Origin: Cyathus striatus
Taxonomy: Eukaryota > Basidiomycota > Agaricomycetes > Agaricales > Nidulariaceae
Length of the DNA stretch: 64,000 bases
Direction of reading: 5' to 3'
NCBI GenBank assembly: GCA_025738555.1
Contig: JAOVFP010000012.1
Span: 3,348,001 to 3,412,000, forward strand
The notes below the pieces were generated by a model, which saw only the letters and a list, made by a program, of their open reading frames with translations, was not told the DNA's origin and did not search any database. The position numbers and the translations under genes were made by a program. Below are positions 13,001-23,998 of the stretch, piece by piece; the stretch's first letter is position 1, and every line of letters begins with the position of its first letter.

Positions 13001-14455
13001 CAACGGACGACATTGTTTCAGTTTTACCTTATATTCTCAAGACTTGTCATGTTCACGTTAAACGGTAAGTTCCAGCTTTGTAGAGAAGAATTGACATGTG
13101 ACTAAAACTTCACCGGCAGAGCCATCTTGGACTTCAGGAAGATGGTCTCGCGCGAGGACTATCTTAGAATCCTAGACTTTCTTAAGCTAGAGCCAGAAGA
13201 GCTCCCTGAATTCGACAGTTTTATTGACAGTTTAAACATACCAAAAATTCGAAGTGCGTATCAATATCCCTCTATTTTGTATGTTGATTGTACTGAGTTT
13301 TTTTCGCAGACTGGTGGTTGCATAAGCGCCAGAGTAAATGGATACTTCCAACCGTATTGCAGCGTATGTCATACATTCATGCGGATGAATGGAAAACTAC
13401 ACCTACAACAACAAATGTGGGAGAGGGGCAGCATTACTGGACAAAAAGTCGGACTGGCATAAAGATGCCATTGCTGGAGGCCATTAAAAAGTACGTCTTA
13501 TTCACGTATGCACATTGTATTGGTTCTCTCTCACTTACACTTGAACTAGAACCGAAACAGTTGATCGAAATGTATCTTACAAAGTAAAGACCGCTCATGA
13601 AACTGCACTCACCATCAGTCGCAGCAATTCACGCAAGCATCACATCATACGAAGTGTCAAACATGCAGCAAGTGCGGCCAAGAAGACATCTCTCCTGATC
13701 ATGAAAGAAAGCGAAGCTTCTGAACTTACTCGAGAGATTGATTTACTAACCAACCAGGGTAATGAGAACAATGAACGCATGAAGAACCTTCGGGCCAAGC
13801 TTCGTGATGTGAATGGTACCACATCCAAGTCCAAGGAAAAGACACATGGTGATTCGAGCGGGAGAGTTAGTACCCCAAAGATTCATCGTCGTATAGCTCG
13901 AGTGGCAGCGACTCCTTATCCGCCCAGTGGTATGTGGTTCCCGACGCTTAAAACGCCACCACTATCATTAACCATCTTCATAGGCAAGTCATCCGCTCAG
14001 TGCCCCATTAATCATGCAACATTGGAAGCAGCTGCACAACTTGCACCGGACACCCAGCTCTATCGGAGTCAGCCAACTGGAAGAGATGAAACCGCAGATC
14101 CACATGGTGATGCTGAGGTAGCTTGTAGCATGGTAGCTCCTTACCCAGCTGGTAAGTTGTTATCGTCTCTTTCTATGGTTTCCCCAAACACTCATCATTT
14201 TCAGTGATCTATCCGCCAACTCCTGAGGCTACACAACGTGTATCGTATCGAATGTCCACTCCCGAGCCCTCTCAACCCTCTGAAAACACATTCACCTATC
14301 CAGAGTTTCAAGACTCACACTTCGCGCCTCTGGCTAGAGATCATACAGATTATCAAGACACTCCTGACAATACCATTGCGTGGAATTACGATATGTCCGA
14401 GGAAGTGTTCAATAATTTCCTCGTACAGTATCCAAACCCTGGCTATGAAGCCTAA
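10059..14455 (+). pseudogene. MULE-like transposase (16 exons, two lesions)
   Basis: Exons: 10059-10184, 10243-10765, 10818-10859, 10911-11230, 11285-11512, 11589-11688, 11736-11943, 11994-12245, 12301-12435, 12483-12704, 12767-13064, 13120-13253, 13310-13490, 13550-13929, 13984-14151, 14205-14455; all junctions GT-AG. The product has an acidic N-terminal region, a Cys/His-rich segment (KCEVKG, YFIGCSEW, HTHPLA) resembling the zinc finger ahead of MULE catalytic domains, then EVDHTFKR and LCMNADMEAA (candidate catalytic Asp), CHVHVKR (the C..H motif of MULE cores), TTTNVGEGQHYW (candidate catalytic Glu), and a Pro/Ser-rich tail. Lesions: an in-frame TGA at 10594-10596 with conserved-looking sequence after it, and one extra T near 11592-11595 that breaks the frame. 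Either a recent pseudogene or a copy with sequence errors. The MULE call rests on motif order and the element's 10-bp duplication. Confidence 0.72.
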
Positions 14456-14780
14456 GGTGATATAGATTACTTCTCCGTATTGCTACCTGAAGTGAATATA
14501 CTTGTTATGTGTCAATCTTACCCCCAGATCGATGAGAGCCTTGGAGAATCATGTGTTTCTATTCTTTCTACCATATTTTACTGACATCGTAGCTTCTCCC
14601 TCTGCTGCTCACCTTTACCCTCCTCTCCCCCTCCCTCTAGCAGGAACAAGAGTCCCAACCCTCACTTACTTCGCAATCGCAGTCTCTCCTGGACCAATCC
14701 TCAGCTCCACCGTTAACCCCTGCAGCCAACTCAAATCACAATCCAAATTTCCTCAACAACACCCTCCCAAGTCTGTGCGC

Positions 14781-15195
14781 GAAAGTAGTTGGATCGGTTC
14801 TTCCGCTGGTGCGTTGCCGTTTCAGCAAGAGAGGATGAGACACTGAAGCTTAAACCATAGCTGTGCTTTGCGGATGGTGCTGGCGTCGGTTGCTTCGTAG
14901 CCACCGCTAAACGCGAGGGGATGTTGAAAGTAGTTGGATCGGTTCTTCAGCTGGTGCATTGTCATTTGAGCAGGAGAGGATAAAACGCTGAAGCTTGAAC
15001 CGTAGCTCTTTGCGGATCTTCGTAGCCGCCGCTAAACGTGAGGGGATGTCGAAAGTAGCTGGGTCGGTTCTTCAGCTGGTGCATTGCTGTTTGAGCAAGG
15101 GAGGATGAGACACTGAAGCCCGAACCATAGCTATGCTTTGTGGATGGTGCTGGCGTCGGTTGCTTCGTAGCCACCACTAAACACGAGGGGATGTG
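14781..15195 (+). repeat. Three-copy 145-bp tandem repeat
   Basis: Copies at 14781-14925 (145 bp), 14926-15050 (125 bp, lacking about 20 bp) and 15051-15195 (145 bp), each starting GAAAGTAG and ending GAGGGGATG. They differ by scattered substitutions. They lie inside the MULE, downstream of the transposase; no open frame spans the array. Confidence 0.88.
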
Positions 15196-15709
15196 ATACA
15201 GCTATTTGGTGAAACTGCAGTAAGCGAACCTCACCTTGTCTTTTTCATCCTTCTCTTTCTCATTCGTCCTCCAGCTCCTCCAACACCAATCTCACATGAT
15301 CACTGTACGCTCATGTTGTCTTCCTCGCACACATGTTTAACTTCGGCACGCGATAGGACATGGTCAGTTGTCCCCCCAGGATGTGCTTGCAGCTGTAAAG
15401 AGAGTGCTGGTGAGGGGACCCGGGAAGTTGAGCGAGATTGTGTTCAAGTCAAGCAGTAAGTAGACTCAAATCTCGTTCTCGTTCGTGCCCCTTCCTCACA
15501 CAAAGGTTCAGCTTCCCCAACCATCTCGAGCATTACCGGCTGCCTCAGATGTCAGCTGGAGCTATGCGCTTACGCGTCTCTAACCCTAACCCCATTTCGT
15601 CATTGTACTATACTTCGTCACTTGTACTAGGGTAGCCTAGAACTTAAACTTATTTACTTAAATTCATATTATATTATTATTATGAGACTTATACCACAGC
15701 CTGCTAAGT

Positions 15710-15823
15710 AGATAAAATGTGTAAATCTGATTGTGTAATGTGTGAATTTCGATGTGTAATGTGTGAATGTCGATGTGTATGTGTGATATCTAATGTGTAA
15801 GGTGTCGTACTTCGTCCTACCCG
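15710..15823 (-). repeat. Right terminal inverted repeat of the MULE
   Basis: Contains repeated AATGTGTGAAT/GATGTGTA units and ends with the inverted terminal sequence. It mirrors 7067-7135 and abuts the 10-bp duplication at 15824-15833. Confidence 0.75.
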
Positions 15824-15833
15824 GCTTAAGGAG

Positions 15834-18800
15834 GTGCTTGAGCGCTTGACTTGGCTAATTTGCTGGCTGATGATAAGATTGAGCATCACATGATGCGTGC
15901 GAATCGAACGCTACCCAGGCCGTTTGGGTTCCGAACTTCTGACCAACGTTGAACCTCTTGCAGAGTCGCAGTGGCATTGCGGACGACACCATCCTACACG
16001 AATCCACCATCCCGCTTCTGCTGCCCCGATGGCAAGACTCGGTATTCTAAACTTAAAGCTACCCATATACATCACCTGTTAAACGATTTCATGAAGAGCT
16101 ATCCCGAAGCCGATGCCCTAAGTTCTCTTCGCCGCACTGAACACTGCTAGCGGACAGCGAGGTTGCAATCGCACACGACTGAGAGGGACTAGAGGAATGA
16201 GAAGATGGTGGTATCTGGTACAACTGAAAGTAAGTGCCAACTCTCCCCTCCATTCTTCTTTCCTTCTTTGCTGTCGACACATGGTCATCGCGCGTTTTTC
16301 CACTTTCATTTTCACTCGACTCGTCCACGCTATGTTCACTAAGTCCTCGTCTTTTTACAGGATATCGTTTTTGCCTACTCATATCGGCGACAATCAAACT
16401 TACTGGGCTGGATGGGGCGAATCTTCTTGGAACGAAACAGGTACGCTCCCTTCCCCTATCTTTCCGTGCGCCCTACTTACACCAACGCTTGCCTCATAGC
16501 ATACACTCGCTGGCATCGCATGCTGCACCATCTCTAGTTCCACCTTGCGCATTGTGACCCCTCTTCCAAACCAGCTATTCAGAATATTATAACCTCCCAG
16601 CATGGAACAGCTAGTTCTTTCCACATGCCACACTGTCTCCATCCAACACGCACCTAGTAACGACTATTTCGTTACATGGAACTTCCCCAATCGCCACTAC
16701 GACGCTATCTCTGCTCCGGGTGCATCGACGGGACTTTCGAATGGGACGTAGGACTTCTTGACCGGGATGGGCGTCTTGCGCGTGTGCGGTGCAAGTGTCG
16801 GATCTTTTGTTATAGTTGGAATGAATGAGGTATTGGGGCTGGAGAGTCAAAGGAGACGTCTTGGACGATATACGCGCGCCTTTACCATCCTTTCTGCTCA
16901 TAGCCCTTGGTGGCGACGTTAACGTCTCACCTACACGTACTCGACTGAAGCTCTTTACCAATGTTATCAGCCATCTGCCATACCCAACATCAGCGTTAAC
17001 CACCATGCGACCCCTACCACGAAGAACTAGTATGGATCAGGAGACTATTTTCACCGCACGGGTACGCAGTGTCCCCCCAACCCCTGTACAGTGGGGCAGA
17101 CATATTATGCCGAACGACGTAGTCTTGCGTGTGGTGAGAGTCTCGATCTACCGTTATCAAACACCTGGCGATCCCACGCGAAGACTTGTCCGGAGTAAGA
17201 GGCTCTCTTCACCACACTCGTATCCGGCGCCCCCTCCGACATCTATATCATCTAGTTTCTGCCGCACGCGTATCCAGCCCCCAGCCCCCGTGCTGGCTCC
17301 GCTCATAAGCCCCTTACGAAGCTTATGCTTTCAAGTAGATTGCTCTTACAGTCCAGGCCTATATCCATCGCCATCTCCGTTCTTTACTCCAGCCCTACAA
17401 TGACCACGAAGAGGACTGAACGAAGTGCGGTTGGTGTTGCACGTATAATCATAGCGGGGGAACACATCGTTGCCGATGTGCACGGGAAGCTCTGTTCCTC
17501 CCACAGAATCCACCCATGCTGCTCAGTGCTCGTACATCCGCAACGCTCCAGGATGGTTGATACTGCTCGAATTTTGAAAGCACAGTATGGGTAACCCTTG
17601 CTCCTGTCATACAATGTGCGTTGGACTGAGGAGGACGTGAGATCGAGTCAAGTCGAGTTGGAGGTGGTTCTATGTTTCGTGCTTGCTCATGTATGTGCGC
17701 GTCGTTCTGTCCTCTTCGCAAGTTGCTAGTTACTTACTAGTTACTCGCGACAAGTAGTGTGTATGTGATTGCTGCACGATTCCTTCCCCTTCCTCTAGAA
17801 CGTTGTCGAACGTCTTGCATCTATTTAGGTTTCGCTTCCTCTCATTGCTATGAGACCAGCGCTGCGGAAGGAAACCAGGATGAGGACCTACTTACGCTAC
17901 TGTCTTGATGAAGGATTGGCGGTACGGAATGCAGTCTTGCAGGATTCCGTGAATGACGTCCGCCTCTGGTCTCATTATCAGGCAGATCAGCTACCAACTA
18001 CCCTAATTCCGCTACGTTCTCTCCTGCCTTCGACGCGCATAACGTTCACCGTCCACCATAGAGCTCGTGCTCAATGAAGGGGTTGTCTCTGTGAACCCCA
18101 TATGAATCCAAGTGACAGGGAACGATATCACCCCAGTCCCCCTCCGCGAGGACGTTGTCACTAGTATCTCTGGTGTGCATGGACATGGTGTTTTGAAGAG
18201 GGAGAGTGGGAATAGGAGGATTGCGAGCTCTCCGGGTAATTATTGAGAGTCGGGAGGAAGGGAGGAGAGGCTTGTTACGCTTGTGCCGCCTAGTGGGAGG
18301 CATAGGCCTGTCCTGCGTAGGGAGTACTCCGGGGCTTGGTGGAGCTAGGTCGCAGGCTAGGTGTGGGAGGAGTGTGCGAACTTCGGTTTCGTGTCTTTTC
18401 TGCTTTATGGTGTGGGGTAGATACTGACAGGTGATTCATAGAGTCTTATTGATCTAGCTGGATCGGAGAAGGCTGCTACTGATAAGGAACGAACGAGGGA
18501 GGGAAAGTATATTAATTCTAGGTTAGTTCTTGGTCTTGTAGTTGTTTGTAGCGAACTGACGATGTATAGTTTGTTAACTCTAGAAATTGTCATTAGGACT
18601 CGAGATAACAATGCTGCTGGGAGAAGACGTATGTTCTACCTAGCTTACTGTCGCTGTGCTTGCTGATAGACCTAACCCAGAGATCACGTACCCTACTAGT
18701 ACAACTAGAAGCTTACGCGTATTCTGAAAGCTTCCTTGTCTGGTAACGCGGGTATGACTACGTATGAGTGTGATCTGTACAATCAACCCTGATCCCTCCG

Positions 18801-19348
18801 CTGTTACTGAGAGCACGAGAGAGCACGAGCACACTGCTCTTAGCGCTCGCTAAGAATCCCTGTCCTCGACGTCCATTTCTAGGTGCAGCAACTGCGAGTA
18901 CGAGTAAAGTGCTAGCAGAGAAAGAACACGATACCATTCCTACATCCTCTCCCGTGCTTCCGACTGCTTCTATGCAGATGGAATGCTTCCACGTGCGACT
19001 TGTGTTCTCGCCGTTCCCTGCTCAGCCTAGTCTGCCGGACCACGAACCGGAATGGCTTGATGGGGAGACGATCTTTGATTCTATCTAGGAGGTGGAGAAT
19101 GCAATTTTGCCCCTCCCGCCTATGTCCGGAACCAATCAGCCGGGTATTGGTCCTGGGACCCCGCTGAGTCGTGTGAGGGAGGTGCCTGGGAGGTGCCGGG
19201 TGATAAGGAGAATATTTCACTTACTATTAGACCGTCCATCTCAAATTTATTTTTGCTGTTGCTTTTTCGATCTTCTGTGTGTTCTTTATTCGGAATGGTT
19301 TGTTTTATTATTATTCATGTGGATCTGGCTTCAATCAGAAATGTAATT
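15834..19348. other. Decayed coding fragments, no intact gene
   Basis: Several stretches read like exons but cannot be joined into a gene: around 16650-16760 on the plus strand (NDYFVTWNFPNRHYD), around 17040-17170, and 18930-19210, where a frame containing PDHEPEWLDGETIFDSI is cut by a single TAG and then continues as EVENAILPLPPMSGTNQP. No family could be named. Compositions and broken frames suggest gene relics older than the transposon insertions. Confidence 0.4.
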
Positions 19349-21031
19349 CTAGTATGTTTGTATGTAGTCGCTGATATTTAGGACCTCTTGCATTAATAGA
19401 TCGCTATTCTCTGTTCCAGCATATTCTTCCAAGATGTGGGCGAAACAGTTATCATAATCTTTCCACATTGTTCTACCGGTGCTTTTCAAAATGTCTGCAA
19501 TCTCCTCACGATAGCGCCGGGGCACATACAACTCCCATATCAATGTTCTAGGGTCCTTACGCCACTCGATGCCTTCAACGAAAGAGCAGAATTCAAGTTG
19601 AGAAAAGAAACGTGAAGTGATATCCTGGAGCAACTTCTGTTGCCATGTCAGATCCCAGAAAGGGTAATTGTGACGATTGTATTTTCCCGATGGCGTTATA
19701 AATCGGAGAGAGTGTAGATTCGAAAGTGGTTCATGTGTTTTTAATGCTCTTTCCAAGGTCTGTAATTGTTGTTAAATTTAGATTCTGACAGAAGAACTGA
19801 AAACATACTTGTGTAAAGGTGTTTCTTTCATAAGCAGCGGACGACCCGAGGCCGAACAATATCGAAAGAGATCGTAGGTTAGGGCATTCATTCCAGAGTG
19901 CGGGTTTGTTGAAGAAGCGCATTGGTATTTTTAACATTCGAATATTTGTTAAGTTCTCTTGAAGTGCGTCTTCTATATTTGCAGGAAACATCGAATAATC
20001 CCTTATTATGATCTCTTCGAGCGGACTATTTGAGCGAACAAGATGTACAAGAAAACGGCCTGTAGAGGTATTCAAGCTGATGCGCTTCAAGTTGAGAACT
20101 TGAAGACTCCGGTCCGGGACCGCTGAGAATCCCTCTTCCTTGCGCACCCATAACTCATCCATATTGAGATCCTGAAGAAACGGTATGCGCATAAATGACT
20201 TCAGTAATGTATTAAATTGATCTTCATTGATTCTTGATGGTAGAAAATGGAGGGTCTTCAGCTGAAATTGATCCCCTTGACTTGAAATGTAGGATATAAA
20301 ATCGACATATGACACTGATAGAGTTTTGAAATGAGTCTTGTCGATGTATTTTAATAGACATTGCTTCATCGCATCGTTGTCGCAACACCCGAATTCGTCC
20401 AGCTTCAAACTTGATAATCTCCGTAAAACGTTTTCAGAAAGGTTGGGAATAAGAATGCATTTAGGTCCAAATGTTAAGGAACGAAGATGTGGGAGTTTGA
20501 TAATACATTTCACAGCCCTTTCGTCTATCGCGATTCTATTGAAGCTAAGAATTTCCACGTTTTCGATGAGAGGGATAACTTCCACATATATTGTGGCTAA
20601 AGATTTGACTTCCGGGCTCGAAGATTCTAAGCAGCTGCTCGATGACGATATGCGGAACTCTTTTACGAACAAAGCCCGTGAGACAGCTGGCTCTTGCCTT
20701 TCGATCAAGGAACGACAAAACATTGCATAGGTGGGTGCAATTGGCTTTTCGTCGGGCCATATATTAAATTCCAGGGAATGATATATGCCAGGTAATGCTA
20801 ACATTCGGAAAAAAGTGCACACTTGGGCCAGGTTCAAAAATGCGCGTTTAGATTCCGTTGCGTTAATGTCATCATTTGGAGTGAGATAGCGGAAGATGTG
20901 GATGTAGATCTCGTTGCCGATGGGCGAAAGCGCCCGCGACCCATTCTTACGCACTGGACCTGAGGACTGTTTAGATCAGGCAGCTATGGTGTAGAGATAT
21001 TAGGATACTTACTGTTCCAAATGATAGACAT
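19349..21031 (-). CDS. F-box / LRR-like protein A
   Basis: Exons 21013-21031 (19 nt: MSIIWN), 19809-20959 and 19349-19759, giving 526 residues with no stop. The N-terminal LSPIGNEIYIHIFRYLTPND...LAQVCTFFRMLALPGIYHSLEF is an F-box-like helix set as found in agaricomycete F-box proteins, which are expected to dock substrates to SCF ubiquitin ligases. The rest consists of leucine-rich repeats (LPHLRSLTFGP, LSSLKLDEF, PNLRSLSILFG). The start was placed in the 19-nt first exon because the long frame alone lacks an ATG, and because the paralogue at 56533-58136 has the same tiny exon and both introns at the same positions. Substrate unknown. Confidence 0.8.
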
Positions 21032-21359
21032 ATATGCGTACAGGCAGGATAAGTAACAGAAGTAGAGGAAAGTGGTGGACGATGCAAGAGTCGTTGAAGT
21101 TGTGACGCAGGCAGTGTGCTCTCTGTAGCTGCAATATTTATACAAGCCGTGAGCGATTCGGCTCGAGCCACTGGTACTGTTATACAAATTGGTGCATTAT
21201 TCCAACTATAGACAATCGGCTTTGATACAGCTCTCGCTAGACCCTGACGACCCCATAAGTAGTTCTATCTGACACGGTCATTTGAATGTGGCATGTGCAC
21301 GAGTAATGGACAATGAGCCAAAATGATCTGTTCGACACAAAAATACAATACAATGCTAT
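21032..21359. other. Short intergenic to transposon edge
   Basis: Promoter-side DNA of the F-box gene. It carries no gene and ends at the TA flank of the Tc1-type element. No match to the missing last exon of the interrupted GFA gene was found here. Confidence 0.5.
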
Positions 21360-21361
21360 TA

Positions 21362-22970
21362 TAGCTGTTTGCTGAATGATGTAGCACCGAAGTTGACAGC
21401 ACACACAGCTGAATTGATCGGCCTAGTGCTGCCGAGTCTCAAGCCAACCAACTGGTTCACCTCCCCTCCACCACTCCACCCACTCGGCACTAGCTCTGTC
21501 TCGCTCTCGAGGATGGAGGGCCTTAAGCTTCACTCTACCCACTACATTCTGTCTTCATGCCTGGAATCCGACGCTTCATCTCCCGCGATGTCAAGAACAT
21601 AGTTATCCGAATGGACGAGGAAGGTGTTCCTAGGACTGACATTCGGCGGTTCACAGGCGTTGCAGAGTCCACAGCGACGCATGCTTGCGCTGTATCGAAG
21701 AACAGGTAATGTGGAGAATATTCCACTTGAACGAGGCAGGAAACGGATTCTGAGTGGCTTAGATGCAGCTGTAAGTATCTAATTATGCGCATCTCAGTCA
21801 TTCTGTAATGATCCAAATGATACTTAGTTCCTCGAGGCATGTATTCAGCGACGCCCTGACATCATGCTCAAAGAGCTTCAAACTGAACTTAATGCGACCT
21901 GTGGGCTTTCTGTTGTGTTATCAGCGATACAACGTACTTTACAGCTCCGCATATACACAAGGAAAAGGTAATGTAAATGACAACTACATGTTATGATGTG
22001 TCTTATGTTGTTTTAGGTACAACGTCCTGCACATGGATGTAATGAAGAACAATGGTCAGAATATAGACTTCGAATCGGTACCTTGTACGAAGCTGAACAG
22101 CTCGTTTTTGTCGACGAAAGCCACCTGAATATGTTTTCTCCGTATTGAGAGTATGGATGGACTTTGAATGGACGGAGAGCATCGAAACGTGATTTTTTCA
22201 TACACGGCCAGCGGTACGTGTGCTGTACATATGTCCATTATGATCTGAGCAACTTATGTTCCTGTATATACTCAATGCTGCCCGCTCTTTCTCTTGATGA
22301 CATTCTGTATCTCGACGTTTTCAAAAACTCGGTCGCTGCTGAGAGATTCTCGCATTTTATTGAAGGCTTACTTGGTCAAATGAATCGTTTCCCACTGCGC
22401 AACTCATTAATTATAATAGATAATGTGCGAATCCACAAGTCCCCAGGTGTGCATCAAACAATAGAAGAACGGTGCGGCTACATTTGTAGGAGTGGTTTAG
22501 GCCTTGCTAAAACTTGATTTGTAGTGGAATGCGACTCGAATTTCTCCCCTCATACTCGCCAGATCTCAATCCAATCGAAGAAGCATTTTCTTACATCAAG
22601 GCATGGCTTCGCTCCAATTGCGGCTATGTTCTCGGCGAGCTCACAGGGGAGGATACTGCAGATCCGTATGCAATGATATAGGATGCTACATTTAATGTTA
22701 ACGCTTGTAAAGGCGGAAGGGTAGTTTAGTCACTGCGGCTACATGTAAATAGTAATCATATGTTCAGTGAAATATTTGCTACCCCTCAATCCCTTCGCTT
22801 TCTTCAGTGAAACCACAGGCGTTATTCCACCAGTCCCCATAGCGTCATATACTTCTTGAGGGATACAGTAGTCGCTGGCGCCGCCATGTCCCTGGTCCGG
22901 GATGGATGAGCCGATCAATTCAGCTGTGTGTGCTGTCAACTTCGGTGCTACATCATTCAGCAAACAGCTG
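21362..22970 (+). mobile_element. Tc1/mariner-type transposon (1.6 kb)
   Basis: A 1609-bp element with TA on both sides (21360-21361 and 22971-22972) and terminal inverted repeats of about 60 bp. The ends begin TAGCTGTTTGCTGAATGATG (left) and CAGCTGTTTGCTGAATGATG (right, inverted). It encodes a decayed DDE transposase on the plus strand. It lies within the fourth intron of a GFA-domain gene that runs on the opposite strand. A TA duplication with a TIR and this transposase type define the Tc1/mariner superfamily. Confidence 0.9.
21557..22680 (+). pseudogene. Tc1-type DDE transposase, inactivated
   Basis: An N-terminal helix-turn-helix (FISRDVKNIVIRMDEEGVPR, then DIRRFTGVAEST) is followed after a frame break by YRRTGNVENIPLERGRKRI and, across two short introns, by the catalytic region. 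The triad is visible: VFVDESHLN (first Asp), IIIDNVRIHK (second Asp) and [16 protein letters not shown] (Glu), the last two about 35 residues apart. Lesions include a frame shift near 21680 and an in-frame TGA near 22146 after NMFSPY. The core is otherwise well preserved, suggesting fairly recent decay. Confidence 0.82.
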
Positions 22971-22993
22971 TAAAATACAGAAGGTAGAAATAC

Positions 22994-23526
22994 CATTTCG
23001 TCAGGAACTTCGAGCTCCGTGTCGATTACGGATACGAAAGGATGGATTAGTTCTGGCCTGCAGTATTTGGTTGCATATAATGACGGGAAAAGAAGGAGAG
23101 AGGAAGAGTAAAACGAACCAAGTTGAATCATATAACCACAGCATGCTCCCACATTTGTTACAGAAGTTTCGCTCGGAATTGGCGATTTTCTCTTCTGGAG
23201 TGTCTCGATTTAGAACGGCTTTATATACACTGTACATATGGCACGTTAGCAATCGATAAAAATTATTTAAGCAGAACAAGAAATAAAACCTGATATTCTC
23301 TTTCCCCGACTCCACTTTAAGCGTCTCACTATGTCCTCCAAGGTTTATCGATCCGCCTGTGCCGCCAGCTTTGCGACACATCGAGCACAAACATAGCTAC
23401 AGATATTTACAGTCTTGAATACCATGGCAGAGAAAGGAAAGCTACCTGGTATGATACCGGCGTGCTAGACTGCAGAGAGAATCGAACTGCGCCGCAGTGG
23501 CAGCTCCTTTTCAGTTCCACCGGCAT
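22994..23526 (-). pseudogene. GFA-domain gene A, cut by a Tc1-type insertion
   Basis: Exons 23446-23526, 23290-23396, 23119-23229 and 22994-23057 match paralogue B exon for exon. They encode SCHCGAVRFS, a CSMCRKAGG zinc ligand pair and NFCNKCGSMLW, the cysteine set of the GFA (glutathione-dependent formaldehyde-activating-like / CENP-V) fold. The next intron starts GTATTTC and is occupied 22 bp later by the transposon end. The last exon (about 42 residues in B) is not found on the far side. If the intron is not spliced, the frame runs into the transposon and stops at 22739, replacing the C-terminus with transposon-encoded residues. Likely non-functional. Confidence 0.85.
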
Positions 23527-23870
23527 CTTAATGGGACTGCTTTGGGTTGGCTTTGGGCTATGTGCGGTGTTGGATGTACTTGAAGGTTTTGAATCGAATC
23601 AATTCTTTAGAAGGGATCGAGCGAAAGATGAAGCAGACGAGTGTAACAAAGAGGAACGAAACAGTGAAAGTCTAAGAAGGTGCGAGAGTGGCATGGAATT
23701 CCGTCGGTTAGCGGCCGATTAGCGCCGGTAAGCATTGATAACATCGGGGATTATTGTAAGTCGGAGATATTGTTTCCTAAACACCGCCCACGTCACTTAT
23801 GTAACCCAAATGTAACCAAAACCATAACCAAATCACAACCATTGAACCAAGCCATTTTGCCGTTTATTTG
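23527..23870. other. Short intergenic
   Basis: Upstream DNA of GFA gene A and of the relic F-box promoter. No feature recognised. Confidence 0.4.
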
Positions 23871-23976
23871 CCGCACAACTAAGTACTCTACTCAAACTCC
23901 ATACTTTCTTTTACTCATCTGCACACACATTTAAATGTATTTTCATTGGAACAGTAAGTTTTCTAAGACACCAGGG
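23871..23976 (+). pseudogene. Relic F-box promoter, exon 1 and donor site
   Basis: About 100 bp match the upstream region, the 19-nt first exon and the first intron donor of F-box gene B (58095-58200, opposite strand). The exon reads MYFHWN before GTAAGTTTTC, against MSFHWN before the same donor in gene B. No F-box body follows; instead the serine-protease-like relic begins. It is a displaced 5' fragment of a third F-box copy. Confidence 0.65.
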
Positions 23977-23998
23977 CGGCCAGGACGCCGTTCAAGTC

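Larger units (their letters stand above)
7067..15823 (+). mobile_element. Mutator-like (MULE) transposon, near-complete
   Basis: An 8.76 kb element. The left end begins AGGTAGTACGTAGTACGACA and the right end, read inward, begins CGGGTAGGACGAAGTACGAC. After a one-base offset they match at 18 of the first 22 positions, and the similarity continues into ACACATT-type repeats. The decamer GCTTAAGGAG flanks both ends (7057-7066 and 15824-15833). Target duplications of 8-11 bp are characteristic of Mutator-like elements. The transposase gene sits at 10059-14455, with 3 kb of non-coding DNA on its left and 1.4 kb with a tandem repeat on its right. Two lesions in the transposase suggest the copy is not autonomous unless they are sequence errors. 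Confidence 0.82.

Noticed and set aside
15570..15600. Telomere-like CTAACCCTAACCCC
   Set aside because: Only two units, inside a transposon; too short to call an internal telomere.
15890..15965. Second tRNA-like stretch on the minus strand (GCGTTCGATTCGC with a D-loop-like TTGGTCAGAAG)
   Set aside because: The T stem does not pair beyond three bases and position 33 of the would-be anticodon loop is A, so no tRNA can be supported.
16825..17403. 192-codon plus-strand frame
   Set aside because: Low-complexity Pro/Ser composition, overlapping equally long frames on the other strand, and no recognisable domain; kept only as part of the relic region.
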